From the NCBI RefSeq assembly GCF_003062295.1, contig NZ_PYCN01000005.1:248001-312000 (forward strand): a DNA stretch of 64,000 bases, written 5' to 3'. The notes below the pieces were generated by a model. That model worked only from the letters and a program-made list of their open reading frames with translations, was not told the origin of the DNA and made no database searches. How positions within the stretch are numbered: position 1 is the first letter of the stretch; each line of letters starts with the position of its first letter. Origin of the DNA: Bradyrhizobium algeriense (GTDB lineage Bacteria > Pseudomonadota > Alphaproteobacteria > Rhizobiales > Xanthobacteraceae). The translations under genes and the position numbers were made by a program. Shown piece by piece: positions 1 through 8,971 of this stretch.

Positions 1-125
1 AACATCTGAAGGTCGATGAATCGATCGCGGCGCAGCTTGCGCGCGCGGCCGGCATGAACCAGATCGTTGTGCTCCCAGTGATCGAAAACGCGCTGCTCAA
101 GGCCGTGCTCGCCTGGTATCTCTGA
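1..125 (+). CDS. C-terminal end of an unidentified protein (5' truncated by window)
   Basis: An open frame enters from the left edge and ends at a TGA at 123-125, giving about 40 residues that finish in KAVLAWYL. The residues look like normal coding sequence: alanine- and leucine-rich, with a hydrophobic helical C-terminus. No motif allows a family assignment. It converges on the epoxide hydrolase gene, with a 16-base gap. Confidence 0.5.
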   Translation, partial: HLKVDESIAAQLARAAGMNQIVVLPVIENALLKAVLAWYL

Positions 126-141
126 ACGGCCGTTCAACTGG

Positions 142-1299
142 TCAGGAAACAGGCGGCTCCCGCAGTGTCCTGAAATAGTTCCGCACCTCCTGCACGAACA
201 GATCGGGCTGTTCGAATGCCGCGAAGTGACCGCCCTTCGGCATTTCACTCCAGTGCTGGATATTCGTGTAGCTCGCTTCCATCCACTTTCGCACCGGCGT
301 GACAATCTCCTTGGGGAAGACGGCCACGCCCGTCGGTATCGTCACCTTGAACGGCGCGCGGCGCTTAGGCCCGAAACTCTCCCAGTACAGGCGAGCCGAC
401 GAGGCGGCGGTCGCCGTCACCCAATAGAGCATCACATTGTCGAGCAGCTCATCGCGGCCAAGGATGTTCTCCGGGTGGCCGTCGCAATCGGTCCAGGCCC
501 AGAACTTTTCCAGAATCCACGCGGCCTGCCCGCTCGGCGAATCCGTCAAGGCGTAACCGAGTGTCTGTGGCCGGGTCGATTGCTGCTTCGAATATCCGGA
601 ATCCCAATCGACGTAATGCTGAATGCCGTTCAGCGCCCGCGCTTCCTCGGACGTCGGCTGCCCTTCCACGTTGGGCCGCGTCGACATCGCCAGCGTGACG
701 TGAATGCCAGCGCAATGTTCGGTGTCCTGCGCGCCGATCGCGGTCGTGATCGCCGATCCCCAGTCGCCGCCCTGCGCGCCATAGCGCTGATATCCAAGGC
801 GATCCATCAACACCGCCCAGCTTGACGCGATGCGACCGACGCCCCAGCCGGTTGTCTTCGGTTTCTCCGAGAAGCCAAAGCCCGGCAGCGACGGGCAAAC
901 GACGTGAAACGCGTCGGCGGCGTTGCCGCCATGCGCGGTCGGATCAGTCAAGGGCTCGATCACCTTGTGAAACTCGACCACCGAACCCGGCCAGCCATGC
1001 GTGATGACCAGTGGCATCGCTTCCGGGTGCGGCGAACGGACGTGCAGGAAATGAATGTCGAGCCCGTCGATTTCGGTGGTGAACTGCGCAAAGCGATTGA
1101 GCCGCGCCTCGCGCCCGCGCCAATCGTACTCTTCCGCCCAATAGCGGCAGATGTCCCTGATCCATTTCAGTGGCGCGCCCTGGCTCCAGTCCTCGACCAG
1201 TTCGGCTTCCGGCCAGCGCGTGTTGCGCAGCCGCGATTTGAGATCGTGAAGCACGTCTTCGGCGATCGAAATGCGATAGGGTTTGATTTCAGCGCGCAT
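142..1299 (-). CDS. epoxide hydrolase (EHN domain, alpha/beta hydrolase fold)
   Basis: The 385-residue protein starts with the EHN region typical of microsomal-type epoxide hydrolases (about 1-110). An alpha/beta hydrolase core follows. The oxyanion-hole motif HGWPGS is at 101-106, the nucleophile Asp179 sits in GGDWGS, and the likely catalytic His358 sits in GGHFAAFEQPD near the C-terminus. The length is normal for the family, which opens epoxides to diols through an Asp-ester intermediate; the natural substrate cannot be read from the sequence. No signal peptide is visible, so it is probably cytoplasmic. It does not appear to belong to the polysaccharide functions further along. Confidence 0.9.
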   Translation of the reverse strand: MRAEIKPYRISIAEDVLHDLKSRLRNTRWPEAELVEDWSQGAPLKWIRDICRYWAEEYDWRGREARLNRFAQFTTEIDGLDIHFLHVRSPHPEAMPLVITHGWPGSVVEFHKVIEPLTDPTAHGGNAADAFHVVCPSLPGFGFSEKPKTTGWGVGRIASSWAVLMDRLGYQRYGAQGGDWGSAITTAIGAQDTEHCAGIHVTLAMSTRPNVEGQPTSEEARALNGIQHYVDWDSGYSKQQSTRPQTLGYALTDSPSGQAAWILEKFWAWTDCDGHPENILGRDELLDNVMLYWVTATAASSARLYWESFGPKRRAPFKVTIPTGVAVFPKEIVTPVRKWMEASYTNIQHWSEMPKGGHFAAFEQPDLFVQEVRNYFRTLREPPVS

Positions 1300-1399
1300 G
1301 AAAGACCCTTTTCAAAGCCCAGCCGGAGTTGCCGGGACGGATTTCACAGGCGGAAATCATCGTCGCACGCGAGGCCGATATCAAGGGAAGTGTGGCACG

Positions 1400-1790
1400 C
1401 TACGGGCTGCCATTTCCCACGAGCACAAATGGCGCCCATGCGCTCGGGTGCGTATAATCGCCACCCCTGGCGATCAAGGCCGAGAGCGAGCGGCGAAGCC
1501 CTTCAGCGCGGCCGATATCGGGATGAGACTTCATCGCATCGATTGCGCCGGTCGTGATGGCAACAGCGGCGTCTGAGCGAACAGGCCAGTGTGAGACCAA
1601 CAGCGCACGTGCGCCTGCATAGAAGAACGCTCCCGCAAGGCCGGAGAATGCCTCCGAGTTCGATGAATCACCGCCGGCCGTGTTGCAGGCTGAAAGCACC
1701 ATCGGCGTTGAGTTTGAACCCCGAAATCTCCGATGATGAGAGGTAGCCGTCGTCGAGGTGCAGCTTTTTGGAAAATGTCCTGCGGATCAA
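1400..1790 (-). pseudogene. CHAT-domain (caspase-like) protein remnant, frameshifted
   Basis: The last 100 codons (1400-1702) encode a typical CHAT-domain C-terminus: VLSACNTAGG carrying the catalytic-type Cys, then SGLAGAFFYAGARALLVSHW. The sequence just upstream on the same strand, in another frame, encodes LDDGYLSSSEISGFKLNAD, which is what normally precedes the VVLSACNT motif. The join falls around 1700-1708, where one or two bases seem to be missing. Further upstream the homology fades and the frame meets a stop near 1863. The His-containing half of the domain and any TPR repeats were not found. I read it as a decayed gene; a sequencing error could explain the frameshift but not the missing N-terminal half. 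Confidence 0.7.
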
Positions 1791-2026
1791 TCGTACCGGT
1801 TTCACGCCGGTAGCGACCTCGCCAATATGCGACGAACGCGCTCGGACGAAAGCGCAAGAAAATCAACGAGACTTGGTTTCGAATTGGTCCGGCCCATCGC
1901 TGCGGACAGCAAAGCAGCGCGTCGATCTTGGACGCAACTTCACACGAGCGTTGAGTCTGCCAGAAGATGGCGCAAGCTATCAATCGCGCAGGCAATGCTC
2001 TCAATCGCGGGATCGAGCAGCCGCCC

Positions 2027-2359
2027 TCATCGCATCCTGTCTTTCAAATGCAGGAAAAACTTACAGCAGCAAAAAGCGCATATCAGCGCCGGCAGAAACA
2101 TGACTGCGGCGAGCAGCAAAGGCGACATGCTCGATGAAGGGGCGATCCATCTTTCAAACGACCAGCCCAAAGCGAGATCAATGGAAACAACCAGCAACGC
2201 GAGGGCAAGCAGCGGCAAAAAAAGCCCTGTAAGCATTGAACGCCAGCTCGGTGCAGCTGCCGACCAATCGATGCCATCGAATTCCTGATCGGGATCGCTT
2301 GGCCCGACCTCGCGAGGACGCAGAGGCCACGGGGCTGCATCATTCATTTTAATAACCAT
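2027..2359 (-). CDS. small two-span membrane protein, unknown function
   Basis: A 110-residue protein with a soluble N-terminus (about 45 residues) and two hydrophobic segments, around 46-64 (LTGLFLPLLALALLVVSI) and 80-102, the second followed by a cysteine cluster (FCCCKFF). The start could be the ATG at 2359 or the one at 2347 (MNDAAPW); neither has a clear Shine-Dalgarno sequence. It lies upstream of the CHAT relic on the same strand and may once have been linked to it. I do not recognise the family. Confidence 0.5.
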   Translation of the reverse strand: MVIKMNDAAPWPLRPREVGPSDPDQEFDGIDWSAAAPSWRSMLTGLFLPLLALALLVVSIDLALGWSFERWIAPSSSMSPLLLAAVMFLPALICAFCCCKFFLHLKDRMR

Positions 2360-2830
2360 GACAATTGAACAGCGTGATTATCTTTAAAACCAATACTGGC
2401 GGACCAATATCGGCAACCTCTCGCAAGTCTATAGCAGCGATTTGATACCGTTTGTAGGGCGAAACAGGCTTAATTTGGGTTCCACACAAATCTGCCTGTG
2501 GAGATATAATCGCGGCCTGGCGATTTAAGCCGCTTGCATTAATCGCTTGATGGTGACGCCCGGCTTAGCAGGTTCAACAAACGAAGCTCCGAGGCCGCGC
2601 TTCACGTGCCTCGACGATGATGAACGATTTCGAATCTGGTGCGTTGTGCCCGGCCAATCAGCGATCTGCAGCCGGTCGAGTGCGCGAGGATGGTTATTCG
2701 TATTCTGTTCGTTTCATGGGCCGTCTTCCTGCTGGCCTCGCAACTCATTTGCGGCTGCGCCACATTCCTGCATTGGCTTTCGGCAGGCTAACGGACCCAC
2801 GCCGCAGCGATGTCCGGCAGATAAGATCAG
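2360..2830. other. intergenic stretch with one possible 33-aa membrane ORF
   Basis: No well-supported gene. The only candidate is a + strand ORF at 2690-2791 (ATG to TAA) whose 33 residues are mostly hydrophobic (FVSWAVFLLASQLICG), as expected for a single membrane span. A GAGG lies directly against its ATG, which is too close for a good ribosome-binding site. Other open frames here read as noise. Confidence 0.3.
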
Positions 2831-3103
2831 TTACCAGGGCCACCAGCTGTAACGATACCGCGGATTACCGTAGTTGCCAGGTCCAGCGTACGGTCCATAG
2901 AAATTCTTGTCGCCATAGACCCACCTGGCGACGGGCCGTCGCACATTCGGTCGATAGCAGTTTCCCGCCTCGTCACAGATGACCTTCGCGGCCGTGATCA
3001 ACGAATCCGGGGCAGGCTGGCTATGGCTCAGAAGCGGCGCCGCATCGGCATGGGTTGCAATCAAAAGGCCGGCCACCAGCACGGACGCAAAGATCGTTCG
3101 CAT
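2831..3103 (-). CDS. small secreted protein with aromatic/glycine-rich C-terminus
   Basis: A 90-residue product starts at the ATG at 3103, preceded by GGGAAG at suitable spacing. A longer reading upstream adds 20 unlikely residues. The first 21 residues (MRTIFASVLVAGLLIATHADA) form a clear signal peptide. The mature part has a Cys pair (ICDEAGNCYRP) and an aromatic tail rich in Tyr, Gly and Trp ending SWWPW. Proteins of this look are common in Bradyrhizobium and lack a known function. It is probably periplasmic or extracellular. Confidence 0.75.
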   Translation of the reverse strand: MRTIFASVLVAGLLIATHADAAPLLSHSQPAPDSLITAAKVICDEAGNCYRPNVRRPVARWVYGDKNFYGPYAGPGNYGNPRYRYSWWPW

Positions 3104-3481
3104 GTTTCTTCCCTCGCGCGAATTTACTAGCTGCTTCGAAAATACAGATACTCGAAAATACAAGACCGAAGGCTAACCGCCGGTGATGACCTCCGCCTCA
3201 CCGGGTTGCGGCCGGCTCCTTGGGAACGACGTACCCAGCCCATGGATGGCCAAACCGGAGCCTGCCCAATCGAGCCTACCCCGCTTGACCGGACGCTGAC
3301 TAGGGCCTTCCACGCGTATTTTTCCGCGATTATCTGGGGTTCGCGCGGCAAATTTGCGTTCGCGAGTTCAGCCGCCATGCCGTCAACAGCCGACAATCAC
3401 ATCGGGCTATCAGGCTTCCGGCAAGGCCGATCCCGCCGCTGAAAACAGAGCGCAAGTCAAACCCGTCGCCGGCCATTTCCA
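3104..3481. other. intergenic stretch, nothing convincing
   Basis: Short open frames exist on both strands, but none has a ribosome-binding site, a recognisable motif or a plausible composition. The stretch includes the promoter region of the small secreted protein to its left. Confidence 0.4.
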
Positions 3482-3748
3482 CTAAACCGGATGCCGAATG
3501 CCCGCCTGAATTGACGTGTCGCGCAGCGACTGAAGCGTTCCTCGCGGAGAGCCGCACCGCCCACATTTCAGAATCGAACACGGGTCCGGCTGGGCCTCGA
3601 TCGGCAACGCAACCGTCAGGCTGCCGCATTGTTCGCAAACCAGCTTGAAGGTTTGCCTGTCCATCAGGGTGACGTGCGCTTCAACACCCATATCGAATCC
3701 ACCCATCGGAAATGCATCAATCTGAAATAATGCACGGTTAAAAATCAA
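3482..3748 (-). CDS. small zinc-ribbon protein
   Basis: Up to 88 residues with two CxxC knuckles (CEQC and CGRC) about 24 residues apart, the arrangement of a zinc ribbon, followed by SPRGTLQSLRD. The start is uncertain: the first ATG (3748) adds a weakly conserved-looking leader, while the internal ATG giving MDRQTFKLVCEQC (about 3664) puts the first knuckle close to the N-terminus and may be the true start. It is probably a small cytoplasmic metal-binding protein; its role is unknown. Confidence 0.55.
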   Translation of the reverse strand: MIFNRALFQIDAFPMGGFDMGVEAHVTLMDRQTFKLVCEQCGSLTVALPIEAQPDPCSILKCGRCGSPRGTLQSLRDTSIQAGIRHPV

Positions 3749-4210
3749 CAGGTCGAGAGCCGGCCCGTGCGCCGCCCAGAGCCCAACAAATCCAGATTCC
3801 CGCTGGGTTCTGCAACGGCTGAACGCATTTAACCCTAACAGGGGCGGGTGATGGCATAGCAGCTTGTCGAGCTGTCCGCGCGACTATGTGCCGCTGAAGC
3901 CAGGGCACGATCGCAGCTTCAAAATAGCCTGACGATGTCGGGGAATTGTGCGCCTAAAGCCTTATCGGCCTGGCGGCTAGAACGGTACTGTGCTGGCCCT
4001 GCCCAACTAGAAAAATGGTTAACCCGAGCAGCGTGATGCGTTGCTCGGACATTGCGCAGCAAAAACGTCACATCCCCTAAAAAAGTGAGAAAAATGAATG
4101 ACATCAAGGCCTGTTGCACCAATAAAAACCTGAATCTCAGTTCCGCTGAATCACCGCCCGGGCTACAGTTTAGCGTCAAAATTTAACGGGATTGGCGTAG
4201 CGCTGGTTGC
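3749..4210. other. intergenic region upstream of the NfrA-like gene
   Basis: About 460 bases without a supported gene. An 86-codon minus-strand ORF (3919-4179) has no ribosome-binding site and an unconvincing composition. The region must carry the promoter for the large + strand gene starting at 4211, but no clear -35/-10 or -24/-12 pair stands out. Confidence 0.35.
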
Positions 4211-6817
4211 ATGGGCAATTGGGGCGGAAAATACCTGAACCAGACGGCATTTCGGGCGGCGCTGGGGGCGCTTTTGCTCGCCGTGGTTTTGTGCGCGGGC
4301 GCCAGTGCCCAGGTCGCTGATAACGGTCCTCCGCTGGAGGGCGACGCCTATACGGCGGCGGAGAGCGCCTACAAGGCGTTCGGCCAGGGCGACTACAAGG
4401 CCTCAGCAACAAGCGCCGCAGAGGCTGTGGCGCTCCGTCCTGATCTCCTGCGGCTGCACCTTCTCCTGATCGATTCCCTGGTCGCTGCAGGCGACCTCAC
4501 CCGGGCCGAGCAGGCAACAAAGACCGCATCGGCGGCGTTTGCGGGCAACCAGGAGCTCGAAGGGCGGCAAGCCAATATTCGCCAACGCCTCGCCCAGCGG
4601 CCGGCCGGTGAAGGCTACAAGGCGCTTGAGAAGGGCGATGCCAAGGCGGCGATCCGGGCGGCGCGCAGCGCGGTCGAATATGCCCCGGACTCGATGTCCT
4701 ATCGCCTGTTGTTGCTGAGCGCCCAGCTCGCGGACAATGATTTGCCCGGCGCACTGACGACTGCCACCGAAGCCATAGCGCTCGATCGGGCAGACTATGT
4801 CCCCCTGGCGTGGCGCGGCCACATCAACCAGCGATTGGGAAAGCGCGCCGACGCCGTTTCTGACTTTAGCGCCGCTCTCGCGATCCCGGGCCTGACCGAG
4901 GCTCAGCAAAAGAATATCCGCCTGATCGCCGCGGATGCAGCTCTTGCATCGGGGGACTTCAACGCCGCGATAGAGTTGTTAGGCAGCTATTCGCGAACCG
5001 ATCCCAAGGTCATCACCCGACTGACCGACGCCGAAGGCGCACGCCAACGCATCGGGGTGCTGCAGATCAACGGCAGTCGCGTGCCGGCGCCGATACAGAA
5101 TTGTTTAGCCAATACCAGTGGCGTTCGCTGCGAGCTCGAGGCACCTCTGGTTTCGAGTATTCTGACTCCCGTTGCATCCGCTGAACAGAAAGCTGCAGCA
5201 GAACTCTATGAGGCGAAAGAACGCGCCTATCGGGCCGAACGAGACAAGGACTACAAGTTAGCCGTCGCTGAGGCGCACAAAGCCGTGGAGCTTGAGCCCG
5301 ATGCCGTTGCGACCCGGCTTCTGCTTGTCAACATCCTGATGGTTGCTGGCCGCCCCGGAGAGGCCGAGACAGAGGCCACCAAGGCAATCAATGCGGGGCA
5401 TGCGAGCGCTGAAATCTACGCGCAACGCGGATATGCGAGGAGCAAGCTCAAGAATTTCAACGGTGCGATGTCGGACTGGGAAACCGCCCTGAAGCAGGGC
5501 CTTCCTTCCGGTCAAGTTCGCAACATCAGGCTTTCGCTCGCCGATGCCGCCTTGACTGCCAAAGCGCCGCTCCGGGCGTTGCGCGCGCTGCAGACATTGG
5601 CCGTCAGCTACGATACGGCGATCCGGAAGGCCTATGCGCTACAGGCGCTCGGACGAAAGGAAGAAGCGCTTCCCGAGTTCAGGACAGCCGAACGGCTGGC
5701 AACCACCGCGGTCCAGAGAGACGGCGCGTTGCGGGCGCAGATCAACACGTTGGTCGAGCTGGATCGCAGACCAGAAGCACGTGTCCTGTTCGATCACGCG
5801 ATGGCCCATGGCAAACTGACTTCCATCCGCGACGCTGACGTTGGCTACCTGGCGGTTGCGGTCGGCAATGATGAAGTCGCGCTGGCGCGCTTCGATCGCG
5901 CGCATGCCCATGGACAATTGCCGGCTCGGGCCACGATCGATGCGGGATATACCGCTATGCGTCGCTTCGAAAATCCAAAGGCCATCGCCTACCTGATGGA
6001 AGGGATCGACGCCAAGGCAGACGGACGGATCAATATTGACGATCAGAAGCTGTTCGAGACGCGACGGACGGTTTCAGACCTCGCCCGCGTATGGGGCATC
6101 AACAGTTCGGTTACATACGGCAAAGTTGGTTCGGCGCCCAATCCGTTCCTGACGATAACGGCGCCCAGCAGTTACACGTCGCAACTGGGAACCGAGTTCT
6201 ATTATCGCCCGGAAGGGTTCGGATACAGGAATGGCGCGATATTCGAGCTGTTCGGTCGCCTTTTCGAAACCCTCTATGACCAGTCCGGTGGGCCGACGGG
6301 CGGGCGCACGACACAGGGCATGGTGGGCGCCCGCTGGAAGCCGTTCTCGCAAGCCAACCTGGTCTTTGAAGTCGACAAGCTGATTGCGCTTGGCGATGCG
6401 GCGCGCGATGACACGCTGTTGCGCGCGCTCTACTCCTACACGGTCGGCACGGATCTGCGTGTTTTGGATGCGAGCTGGCCGACCTGGTATGTCTACGCGG
6501 AGGTGGATCGCTTCCTCGAGAAGCGACAGCTGGTCGCGATCATGGAAGGCCGCTTCGGACGAAGCTTCCGGCTCGATCCCATCAGCAGCAAACTGGTATT
6601 CTTCCCGCACGCCGTGCTGGCCGCAAACTACGACGATTCATTCGCAAACCGTTCGGCCTACTCGGCCGGCGCGGGTGTCTCGTTACGCTACTGGTTCGGC
6701 GAGACGAAATACATGGCGCCGCCCTCGTACTGGGAGCTGACGCTGCAGTATCGCTGGCGCCTCGCGGGTGATCAGCGGGCTCAGGGTATTTTCGCGCAGA
6801 CGTCGATCAATTATTGA
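4211..6817 (+). CDS. TPR protein with NfrA-type C-terminal outer-membrane domain
   Basis: An 868-residue protein with a signal peptide (about 1-34, ending GASAQ). Most of its length is alanine-rich tetratricopeptide repeats (roughly 40-620, with a spacer near 270-330). The C-terminal 230 residues resemble the domain of phage N4 adsorption protein NfrA, with many aromatic beta-strands and a final Tyr. The layout (exported TPR superhelix plus C-terminal barrel-like domain) is that of proteins that guide polysaccharide across the outer membrane, such as BcsC, PgaA and PelB, or of NfrA in the NfrAB system. Transport of a polymer made nearby is an inference. It converges on a PEP-CTERM gene and shares a terminator region with it. 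The ATG at 4211 fits the signal peptide, although no strong ribosome-binding site is seen. Confidence 0.8.
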   Translation: MGNWGGKYLNQTAFRAALGALLLAVVLCAGASAQVADNGPPLEGDAYTAAESAYKAFGQGDYKASATSAAEAVALRPDLLRLHLLLIDSLVAAGDLTRAEQATKTASAAFAGNQELEGRQANIRQRLAQRPAGEGYKALEKGDAKAAIRAARSAVEYAPDSMSYRLLLLSAQLADNDLPGALTTATEAIALDRADYVPLAWRGHINQRLGKRADAVSDFSAALAIPGLTEAQQKNIRLIAADAALASGDFNAAIELLGSYSRTDPKVITRLTDAEGARQRIGVLQINGSRVPAPIQNCLANTSGVRCELEAPLVSSILTPVASAEQKAAAELYEAKERAYRAERDKDYKLAVAEAHKAVELEPDAVATRLLLVNILMVAGRPGEAETEATKAINAGHASAEIYAQRGYARSKLKNFNGAMSDWETALKQGLPSGQVRNIRLSLADAALTAKAPLRALRALQTLAVSYDTAIRKAYALQALGRKEEALPEFRTAERLATTAVQRDGALRAQINTLVELDRRPEARVLFDHAMAHGKLTSIRDADVGYLAVAVGNDEVALARFDRAHAHGQLPARATIDAGYTAMRRFENPKAIAYLMEGIDAKADGRINIDDQKLFETRRTVSDLARVWGINSSVTYGKVGSAPNPFLTITAPSSYTSQLGTEFYYRPEGFGYRNGAIFELFGRLFETLYDQSGGPTGGRTTQGMVGARWKPFSQANLVFEVDKLIALGDAARDDTLLRALYSYTVGTDLRVLDASWPTWYVYAEVDRFLEKRQLVAIMEGRFGRSFRLDPISSKLVFFPHAVLAANYDDSFANRSAYSAGAGVSLRYWFGETKYMAPPSYWELTLQYRWRLAGDQRAQGIFAQTSINY

Positions 6818-6952
6818 ACGGGCACATCTGCACTAGCTTGATGCTACCGCTTCGACCAATCAAAATGGTGGTGGCTGAGCGTCTCATTCCTCAGTGGATG
6901 TGAAACGCTCGGATGAGACCGAACAATTCAGCCAGCTCTGCTATCCAAAACA

Positions 6953-6985
6953 AAAGCCACCTCTCGGTGGCTTTCATCATTTGAG
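6953..6985 (-). terminator. rho-independent terminator between convergent genes
   Basis: A perfect 9-bp stem (AAAGCCACC / GGTGGCTTT) closes a 4-base loop at 6953-6974. On the minus strand the stem is followed by a T-rich run, so it best ends the PEP-CTERM gene at 7007-7894. It also lies downstream of the NfrA-like gene and may act in both directions. Confidence 0.8.
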
Positions 6986-7006
6986 CATTGTTGCGCAGAG
7001 ATCAAA

Positions 7007-7894
7007 TCACGCTAGTGCTGGAACACGCTTGGCGTTACGCCGATACATGCCAAAACCAAGCCCCGCAAATCCAAGGATCATCATGACCCAGGTGGACGGC
7101 TCTGGTATGGCGGCGGTGAACTGCACTTCGCTCAGCAGTATCCAGGGCTGCAGATTGGGATCGTATGCACTGTTCTTGAAATCGTTGACGTTATCGAGGA
7201 AGCAACTGGCGGGGTCGGAGTTGTCGCAACCGTATCCGACGACATGATTGTTGTAGTAGTTGATGCCATCCAGCAGCAAAGGCCCCCTATTCAGGGTCAA
7301 GCTGAAAGTGTCACTGGAAAGGATGGGCGTAGAAAAAGCCAAGGTAATAACTTCAGTTCCGCTGTACTTGTCGCCCAGATAATCCGTAAATGTTGTCGTG
7401 TAGGTCGGCGTAAAAGTCGTATTGCCAAGTGTGGTGATCGATAACCCCACCGATGCCGGCTGACCAACAAGGCCCCCGAAACCGAGCGACCCCGCATACG
7501 AACTGGCGACGTACAACGTAACCGTGCTGACGCTCTTCCCCGCCTCTAGGTTAAAAATGATGGTGGGATCCTGATATTTCCAGCCGACGTAGTTTTGGGG
7601 CCCGAACGAATAATTCTGCGCCGGAATGACATTGTCGGTCAGTTTGCCGGTACCGCCTGTCAGTAAGGCTTCCTTGGGAGCCCCATTTGATGGCACGACC
7701 AATGAAGAGCCGTTGGTACTGGCTTTGGCTTGAACAGAATAGGTCGAATCGAAATAGTTGTAGTTGCCGTTTTGAATGAGCCCGTTGCCGTTGTTCATCT
7801 CGTAACTGGTGACGGTGACCAGGCCGGCCGATGCAGCCGTGGAACCCAGCAGGGTAGTTGATAGAGCAATGAGCAAACGAGACCGCAGCGACAT
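7007..7894 (-). CDS. PEP-CTERM sorting-domain protein (substrate 1)
   Basis: A 295-residue exported protein with an N-terminal signal peptide (to about residue 23, STAASAG). A long Ser/Thr/Asn/Gly-rich beta-type middle includes a possible disulfide pair (GCDN...SCFLD). The C-terminus is a textbook PEP-CTERM signal: IPEPSTWVMMILGFAGLGFG, then MYRRNAKR. Exosortases are thought to cleave at the PEP motif and leave the protein in, or release it from, the envelope together with exopolysaccharide. The likely enzyme is the exosortase at 14160-15086. The passenger domain has no known name. Confidence 0.92.
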   Translation of the reverse strand: MSLRSRLLIALSTTLLGSTAASAGLVTVTSYEMNNGNGLIQNGNYNYFDSTYSVQAKASTNGSSLVVPSNGAPKEALLTGGTGKLTDNVIPAQNYSFGPQNYVGWKYQDPTIIFNLEAGKSVSTVTLYVASSYAGSLGFGGLVGQPASVGLSITTLGNTTFTPTYTTTFTDYLGDKYSGTEVITLAFSTPILSSDTFSLTLNRGPLLLDGINYYNNHVVGYGCDNSDPASCFLDNVNDFKNSAYDPNLQPWILLSEVQFTAAIPEPSTWVMMILGFAGLGFGMYRRNAKRVPALA

Positions 7895-8283
7895 ATTAAA
7901 TTCCTCAAGAGGTGATCAAATAAATCGAACACCATCGTTTATTGTTACCAACTTATTACCACGGGGAATAATTAGTGCAAAGCCGCATCTTCCGCGGCAG
8001 CGTTTATCGTTAACGGCCTGATCGCTCAGGTTGTTGCAAAAGACTGCCCGTATGCGCGCATCGGTAGTATTTAAGCCCGTTTAGACAAAATCTGGCTCTA
8101 TTTGGTTTGGCTGACGCCATCCGGCGTGCCTTCTCGTAATTACGCAAAAAAGCCGCGATAACCATCGGGCAGGATTGATTCGGCCTTTAATCGCCCCCCC
8201 TTGAATAATTAATTCCATTTAATTTCCGCCCTTCCCCAGCTCTGTCGCCGGATCGCAAGCGATTGCCCGGCAACGGACTGGTT
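7895..8283. other. upstream region of PEP-CTERM gene 1
   Basis: No gene is supported. At 8035-8050 on the minus strand there is a GG-N10-GC arrangement with a good -12 element (TTGCA) but a poor -24 element, so it is only a weak sigma-54 candidate; it would give a leader of about 130 bases. AT-rich sequence close to the gene (7900-7980) could hold an ordinary promoter. Confidence 0.3.
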
Positions 8284-8592
8284 CTACCGCCGACCGTCCG
8301 GGCGGGACTTTGCCCCAGGACCACCGGGCTGGTTTGCCGGCAGGGCCGGATCGGGAACCCTTGTGAACTCGTTGGTCACGCCATCCGGAGCCGGCCCGCG
8401 AAAAACGAAGAAGCCGCGGTCGGTGACCACGATGTCCCCCTTCTGAAGCAGACTGTCGTTCATGGCCATTTCCGAGGCGATCCGCTCGGCCTCAGCCGCA
8501 GACGGTGGCGGCCGCCTGACGCGACCGCTCTCCTGTGCATACGCCGCTGCGCTCAACATCAAGGCGGCCGAGACGACGAAGGCTTTCCACAT
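8284..8592 (-). CDS. small secreted protein, proline-rich C-terminus
   Basis: 102 residues from the ATG at 8592. The first 20 (MWKAFVVSAALMLSAAAYAQ) form a clear signal peptide, which fixes the start; the longer open frame upstream runs through a terminator hairpin and is not coding. The mature part contains KGDIVVTDRGFFVFRG and a Pro/Gly/Arg-rich tail. It is probably periplasmic. The function is unknown. Confidence 0.7.
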   Translation of the reverse strand: MWKAFVVSAALMLSAAAYAQESGRVRRPPPSAAEAERIASEMAMNDSLLQKGDIVVTDRGFFVFRGPAPDGVTNEFTRVPDPALPANQPGGPGAKSRPDGRR

Positions 8593-8635
8593 GGCTTTCG
8601 TACACACAGAAGCGGACGGCCATCTGTATAACAAG

Positions 8636-8661
8636 AAAAGCCGCTTCAGCGGCGGCTTTTT
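8636..8661 (-). terminator. rho-independent terminator
   Basis: A GC-rich inverted repeat (AAAAGCCGC / GCGGCTTTT) around a 7-base loop, with T-rich flanks on both strands. On the minus strand it follows the stop of the gene at 8681-8971 by 20 bases, which supports that gene being real. Confidence 0.7.
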
Positions 8662-8680
8662 CCAGACCGTGGCCGAACGC

Positions 8681-8971
8681 TCAGAAATTCGCTCGAACCT
8701 TGGCCATTCCCGAGCATACCGTCGCGGCGAATCTGTTTTCTGAGCCCGTTCTCGGTTCGACGTCCGGCCGGCTATCAACCTTGTCCGACTGGCCGCGCAG
8801 GGCTCTTTCGAGCTGTCGCCAATCGCTCTCTTTGATCTCGGTCGATTCATTCAGCGCCGCAAGCAGCGCGCTCGTCAGCCTGTCCGGCATAGGCCCCATC
8901 CTCTCGTGCCATCCGGCAACCATCCCGGCGGTCACAAGCCCGAAGAAAAATGGCGACGCAACCCACCCCAA
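8681..8971 (-). CDS. hypothetical protein with N-terminal membrane span
   Basis: 96 residues. A hydrophobic stretch near the start (SPFFFGLVTAGMVAGW) is followed by a charged soluble part with ESDWRQLERALRGQ. A terminator directly downstream supports expression. It lies downstream of the small gene pair at 9210-9487 on the same strand and could belong to that transcript. I do not recognise it. Confidence 0.5.
   Translation of the reverse strand: MGWVASPFFFGLVTAGMVAGWHERMGPMPDRLTSALLAALNESTEIKESDWRQLERALRGQSDKVDSRPDVEPRTGSENRFAATVCSGMAKVRANF

Noticed and set aside
1393..1408. TGGCAC followed by GC at sigma-54 spacing
   Set aside because: The -12 half is poor (GGGCT) and there is no plus-strand gene downstream; it overlaps the CHAT relic end.
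2690..2791. 33-aa hydrophobic ORF as a third member of the small membrane-protein pair family
   Set aside because: It lacks the AMVGWxW core and no gene-A-like ORF precedes it, so it is not a third copy of the micro-operon.
3919..4179. 86-codon minus-strand ORF before the NfrA-like gene
   Set aside because: No ribosome-binding site, no motif and an atypical composition.
8035..8050. GG-N10-GC element upstream of PEP-CTERM gene 1
   Set aside because: Only the -12 half is good; the -24 half is off by one position and the distance to the gene is long. Not strong enough to call as a promoter.
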